A stretch of DNA of 64,000 bases from Coniella vitis (taxonomy: Eukaryota; Ascomycota; Sordariomycetes; Diaporthales; Schizoparmaceae): assembly GCA_011317545.1 (NCBI GenBank), contig WUJK01000008.1, forward strand, positions 1,550,001 through 1,614,000, read 5' to 3'. Position numbers and translations under genes: made by a program. Below the pieces are notes generated by a model. It worked only from the letters and a program-made list of their open reading frames with translations, did not search any database and was not told the DNA's origin. This document shows positions 59,303-64,000 of the stretch, in pieces (the stretch's first letter is position 1; each line of letters opens with the position of its first letter).

Positions 59303-60391
59303 GCCAAGCATGTCAATCTAGGATTGAGAGACTAGAAGGGAGGCAATAATATCTGCAGCAGGACCACTCCTTATGTGTGTCCATTGGGGTACTCGGAAGC
59401 CAGGTCAAGGCAAGAAAAAGCCAGGCTCACTGCAACCGAGAGGATCAAAATGAGTGTCGGTAGCTTGGTGAGCATTGGAGAAGGGCATGATTACTCAAGA
59501 GATTTTTCTTCGTATGTCTCTCTTGACGGGCAAGCTTATCTCAAGAGTCATTTGCTCTTGTTCTTTCTTCTCTTCTTGCGACAACAAGATACCCAATGCC
59601 CTATTGCATTTGAAGGCGTCTCTACATTTGGGTGCGGCGTACGGGGGCATCAGCATTGTTTGTACCTGGGGCACGCATTTCGGGCGTAAAGGAAGGGAAG
59701 GAAAAACAAAGCCAAGGCGTTTGGGCAATGGGTCATTTCCTTTAACATGCTTGGATCTAGTCCAGTACGGGCAGCTCCAGTTGACATGGATTTAGATCAA
59801 GCAAATTGAGGCAGCTATAGTAACATGCGTACTGTATGTGTGAATATCGTGCCCTTTTTCTCCCATGAAGATGCATCTGTCTGGCCCTTGTGCAGATTTT
59901 TGCCTTTTTTTTTTTTTTGTTTGCTTGCTTTTTTTCCCCTTGGCGTGACATGACGTGATATGAAAGCTCTCTAGTCTTGCACAATTTTCAAATGCCTTAC
60001 TTTTGCCTAACTAGATACTTCTTGCATTTCGAAAGAGCGGTGAAGTTTCGTCTGTATACCGTTGCAGGTCGCGTTTCCAGTATGCATTCGCCTCCACTCA
60101 TTATATGATAGATCATCAGTCATTCGGAAAAGCAAACGGATCCGTGTACTGGTCGAGGGGAGTGCTCGAGTTTGGGACTTGAGATAGGGTGGAATGTCCC
60201 GATAAAACATGCTGTATATTGCTTCGAATCTTTTTTCCCTTCTCTTTTCTTCGTTAATTTTCAAGTGATTTCATACAGCGGTTCTATTGAGTCTAGCTGT
60301 CATATACCAACCCTTCCATTTACATACCAAAGCGTAGCTTGGTATTTTTTTCTGAAAAGATTATTCCGGTCTTGACAATATTCATGCCCCT
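59303..60391. other. Convergent intergenic region
   Basis: About 1.1 kb between the SLX8-like and NUP192 genes, which converge. It has a T-rich tract near 59906-59935. No additional gene seen. Confidence 0.55.
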
Positions 60392-61070
60392 TTAGTGAAA
60401 TAGACCTTGTAGAGCCGTCGGTTGTGGAGCCTCCTGAGCGGCTAGAATGTCCTCCTCAAACTATACACAATTCCCAGTTAGCATATCATGACTGAACATC
60501 ATACATCGCGAAAAGGAAGGCCGTCAAAGATGTACAAGGCCACGCCCTCACCCCCGCCACCCTTCTTCTCAAAACCAAAAAGGAAGAGAGACTTACCTCT
60601 AGAAATCCTGTTGTGGATATGAGCACCATGAAGGCTTCTGCCAAATCATCCACAGTCTCTTCAACCAGCCGACTGGGCGCCGCACCGGCTGAACCCAGAC
60701 CGAACCCTTGGCTCTTTTTGAGTACTTGCACAATGAGCATTCTGTGATCCGTCAGAAAGCGGCGTGCAGGACCCTGCGTGACGCTACTCTGAGGCCCGCG
60801 CGCAAGTACCGCCGCGCCAATGACGCGGGTCGCGCGGAGGAGGAGTAAATATAGTTTCTCCAGGACCTCATTGTCTGCACCCACGTCTGTATCGAGATCG
60901 ACCATGTAGAGACCAGACTGTTCGATAACGCGGAACAGATTGCTCTGGATGACATGCTTGGCGCCATCGCGCGTTTGGCAGAGCAGCTGAAGGAGGGCCA
61001 ATCTGGCACCCAATAGGAGCTCTGCATCAGAATTCCCTATAGACAGAAGTCAGCTAGTTGTTCTCTCTAT

Positions 61071-61103
<33 letters not shown>

Positions 61104-64000
61104 GAATGAAGTGTCTTTGACAGTGCGGGAACTTACCGGCTTGAATTGCTTCAGTCCAGTCCTGCCAAATCGACTTGAGCGAGTCGACGATGACGCCAAT
61201 GAAGTTCAGCTTGTTCAATGTCTCGACGACAAACGAGTCGCCCTCGATCATGCCAATCTTGACAAGAGCACCCAATAATATCAGGGCTGCCGTTTGACAA
61301 CGAGCATCACCGCGCTCGGCATCGTCAGACAGGACACTGAAGAGCCTCTCACCATGAATATGGATGGACTTGAGTGCATGCTGCCGACTTGCCAAGAACA
61401 ATTTGTTGTGTCCAACAATGCCTGCCAAGTATCGGTAGCATATGTTGTAGTAGATGGTGCGAAGTTCTGGGCTGCCAGCCCACCTGCTAGTAGCAGACAG
61501 ACAGATTTGGAAGAGCTGAAACAGTTTATCGCTGATTAGATCCCCGGCGACTTTACTGTTATCTTCCGCAGTCGTGAAATCTACCTTGGAAAGTAGTACC
61601 TTGGCTAGCTTTGCTAGTTCAAGGGCTTCGCCTTGATGGTCAGACGCGTACGTATCGAGGCTGGGCAGGATAACTTGTAATGCCTGCAGCAAAAATGAAA
61701 TCTGATCACTGCCTTTGAATTCATTGGATTCAAGCATGACCAGAAGTACTTTTGTCCACGACTTTAGCACCTTCAGTCGAAAAGAGGCCACCTGTGTCTG
61801 GCGATTAGAGAATTCAACGTACTCCGTGAGTACAATTTCTTCTCTATCCATGGCGCTGATGTCTTGTTCAGAAGCCAATTGACTCGACCTGCTCAATTCC
61901 ATTCGTTTCAAAAGCAGAACCTCCTTGATTCTGTCGAGATTATAGAGGGCATTACCGCTCGAATCATTCTGCAGATAGGGGCCTAAGTCAAGATCCTGAT
62001 AGAAATCAAAAGCCGGCGGCGGCAGGTTCCATAACTGGTCCTCCGTGGCGAGAAAGTCAAAAAGATCAAACACGCCGAGTACTGGCAGGATCTCGCCATC
62101 ATCGTCTTTCAACTGTCCGTTCAGTGCACCGAGAAGCTTTCGTTTGAGATGGGGCTGTCGTTGTTGCGAGGTACTGCAGAGCTCAATGCTTGCGTATTCC
62201 AGTGTCAGAGACCGCAATGCCAAGAAGGATATAAAGGCTACGGAGGCTTCTGTCAACAAGAATTCTGGTCCCGCCATAAGTTGACCGTCCCACGGCAGAA
62301 GAGCATGAATGTTGACTTCACGGAGCAACAAATGGAAAATAAAGTCGCTGCTCCTCAGCTCGGCGAGCACAATTGAGGAAGACAAGGGAGAGGTCCACAG
62401 AACCTGCAAGATGCGCATAATCTTGAACTTGAGATCAACAGTCCATCTCCATATGCCTGTTTCATCGTCGCCAAAGGGTACTTCGATGAGAAACCGTAGC
62501 ATGTGGTGGAATAACGAAGTACCGCGGTCGAAAGCGCTGTCCTTCTTGGCTGAAACGAAATCAATACCGCAGTCAAATCCAAGGAGCTGATGGGCTATGC
62601 TGGGTTGATTCGGGGTAGCCCGAAGACAAGCGAACAGGAAATCCAGAATGTAGATTTTAATCAGATAGTTTGGTGAGTCGGCCTTCCGTGAAAAGTCGAG
62701 TGGTTCTGTCAAGTCTCCAATGAGGGAGGCTGAGATAGCATCGCCATCACCCATCTTCTCTAAAGCAACTATCGCCTTGTTGCGATGTGTCTGGCCGTAT
62801 TGTCCTGGGCCCCAAGCCGATGCTATCTTGGGCGTTGATGAGATTCTTTCCAATAACTTCAAGCACGCAAGTGTCAGAGCTGGGTGGCCCATGCCACAAA
62901 ATCGCCCTAGGTCCGCCACAAGACCAATGCGACTCATTATAGCGTCTTCGAAAGACAGATACGCAGGAGCAGGTAGAGCCTTTCTGTTAGGCTGCTCCTT
63001 GACCAAAGGTCGGATGAGATCAGTGTACGTATCTTGCATTTCTAGGACTTTAGTGATCACTTCGACAGCTCGCAATATGCTGAGTATGATTGGCGAGTCT
63101 GGCGTGGCGCTAGCGATCTGTATCGATTCTTCGGCGCGCTTCGGGCTGACAGTGTCGAATAATGCTTCGATGACACCGCGGTTCAGCATCAGCTCCATTA
63201 CCCGGGCAAAGGGATGAAGTCTGGCGTAACTGGCGAGGTCTGTTGTTGCAATGATAGAATCTACCGGTATATTTGTTTCGTGGCCGAGCAAGATGAGATC
63301 CTCATTGAAGTTGTCGAGACAGAGTAGTATGAACTCAAAACAGCTCAGCCTCAATGTTCTTGTGTGAAGAGGATCTAGTAAGGCATGAGAGTTCTTCCCA
63401 AGAACGTCGTCAAGCACATAATCCACGTATGGATCGATGCCTGGCATTCTCGTCTGGGACCCCAGCTCCTCTGGAAAGGGAAGCGCATCGCTCAAAGGCG
63501 AAGAGCCAATAACAGGAGACACGAGGGAGTTAAGGAATTGCACCACCGAATTAGGCTCCTCAAAGCCCTTGGCTAATTCTTGAAGTTTGTCCTTCATCAT
63601 GACCATGGGGGTCTGCTTCACTGACGCTGCCGTTTGACGAGTCTGGACCTGAAGTGGAGCCATTTGCCCAGTCGCCCACGAATCAAGGACACTCCACATG
63701 ACAGAACACTCTTCTTGCGACTTGCGACTCATTAAAGCACGCATCGCGTAAAAGGCAGATGATCTGAGACGGGCGTGTTGCAGGCCAGGTACAATGATAA
63801 GCTGGTATAGGCCGACCACCAGGTTGTAATCGCCCTTGAGCAAATAGATTCGAGCAGTCTCACTTTGTGACGCCAACTTCGTAATGAGTCGAAGGTAACA
63901 CTCCAACATCATGGCAGATTCGGGTTCTGCCTCAGCCTGTTCAGGTGTCGGTTTGCCGGAACGGTATATGTGGGACTGGGAAGTGGCCGGCTTCTGAAGT
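60392..64000 (-). CDS. NUP192: Nucleoporin Nup192 (Nup205 family), 3' part; 5' end outside window
   Basis: Exons visible: 64000(partial)-61137, 61036-60597 and 60460-60392. Introns are 100 bp (containing a 30-base homopolymer) and 136 bp (branch GCTAAC, acceptor TATAG). The joints are in frame: EAIQAG-NSDAELLLGARLALLQLL and STTGFLE-FEEDILAAQEAPQ, ending GLFH. The frame stays open upstream of the Met at 63912 to the window edge, so the gene is partial; about 1120 residues are seen. The chain is all alpha-helical solenoid and matches the C-terminal two-thirds of Nup192, with segments such as ARIYLLKGDYNLVVGLYQL, LGRFCGMGHPALTLACLKLL and FRVIEQSGLYMVDLD. Nup192 is an adaptor nucleoporin of the inner ring of the nuclear pore. 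Confidence 0.9.
61073..61102 (-). repeat. 30-base homopolymer inside a NUP192 intron
   Basis: T30 on the plus strand, thus A30 in the sense of the gene, in the intron at 61037-61136. It reads as a Lys run if the intron is wrongly translated. Confidence 0.85.

Noticed and set aside
61054..61136. Lys-rich end of the long NUP192 open frame.
   Set aside because: Translation of the intron homopolymer; splicing at 61137/61036 restores the conserved sequence.

Overview
This window is nuclear DNA of a filamentous ascomycete (Pezizomycotina, probably Sordariomycetes and perhaps Hypocreales; the rank below class is inference). Genes are spaced one every 3-5 kb on both strands. Introns are short (about 50-280 bp) with GTAAGT-like donors and CTAAC/CTGAC branch points. 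The protein set is typical of moulds: Zn2Cys6 factor, Nup192, Mip1, Slx8, Ybp2-like, DNMT5-like. There is no bacterial operon logic, CRISPR array, rRNA gene or convincing intact transposon. Exon boundaries were built by hand from splice signals and reading-frame continuity.

Layout, left to right: an uncharacterised charged protein (1051-2322, -); a Ybp2/glomulin-family protein (3257-5166, -); a signal-peptide-bearing SET-domain protein (5673-7199, -); a predicted secreted isochorismatase-fold hydrolase (9519-10791, +); a sterol 3-beta-glucosyltransferase-like GT28 enzyme (12262-15710, +); a single-pass membrane protein with a PAN/Apple-like ectodomain (17745-19171, +); an ABCG half-transporter (19623-21912, -); a Zn2Cys6 transcription factor (24443-26857, -); a 2557-residue DNMT5-type DNA methyltransferase/SNF2 ATPase (30255-37997, -); a protein of unknown function (40293-42117, +); a complex I assembly factor of the NDUFAF2/mimitin type (42539-43316, -); a calponin-homology protein with a long coiled-coil tail (44515-46724, +); a secreted type-B carboxylesterase (48029-50386, +); mitochondrial DNA polymerase gamma Mip1 (51892-55703, -); a possible small gene (55849-56174, -); the SUMO-targeted ubiquitin ligase Slx8 (57498-59302, +); and the 3' part of nucleoporin Nup192 (60392 to beyond 64000, -).

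The genes are mostly unrelated housekeeping and accessory functions and do not look like a biosynthetic cluster. Two things stand out. First, a 9-bp word, TACTATGTA (reverse complement TACATAGTA), occurs 19 times exactly, always outside coding sequence, where about 0.5 occurrences are expected by chance. Several copies are doubled or arranged as palindromes in gene-flanking DNA, five of them counting near-copies between Mip1 and Slx8. I do not recognise it as a described element. Second, the DNMT5-type enzyme fuses a cytosine methyltransferase to a RING-like region and a SNF2 motor. Smaller curiosities are a 57-bp tandem repeat expanding the DNA polymerase gamma linker, a GC-AG intron, a stop-free 69-nt intron in the transcription factor, and long homopolymer tracts inside introns.
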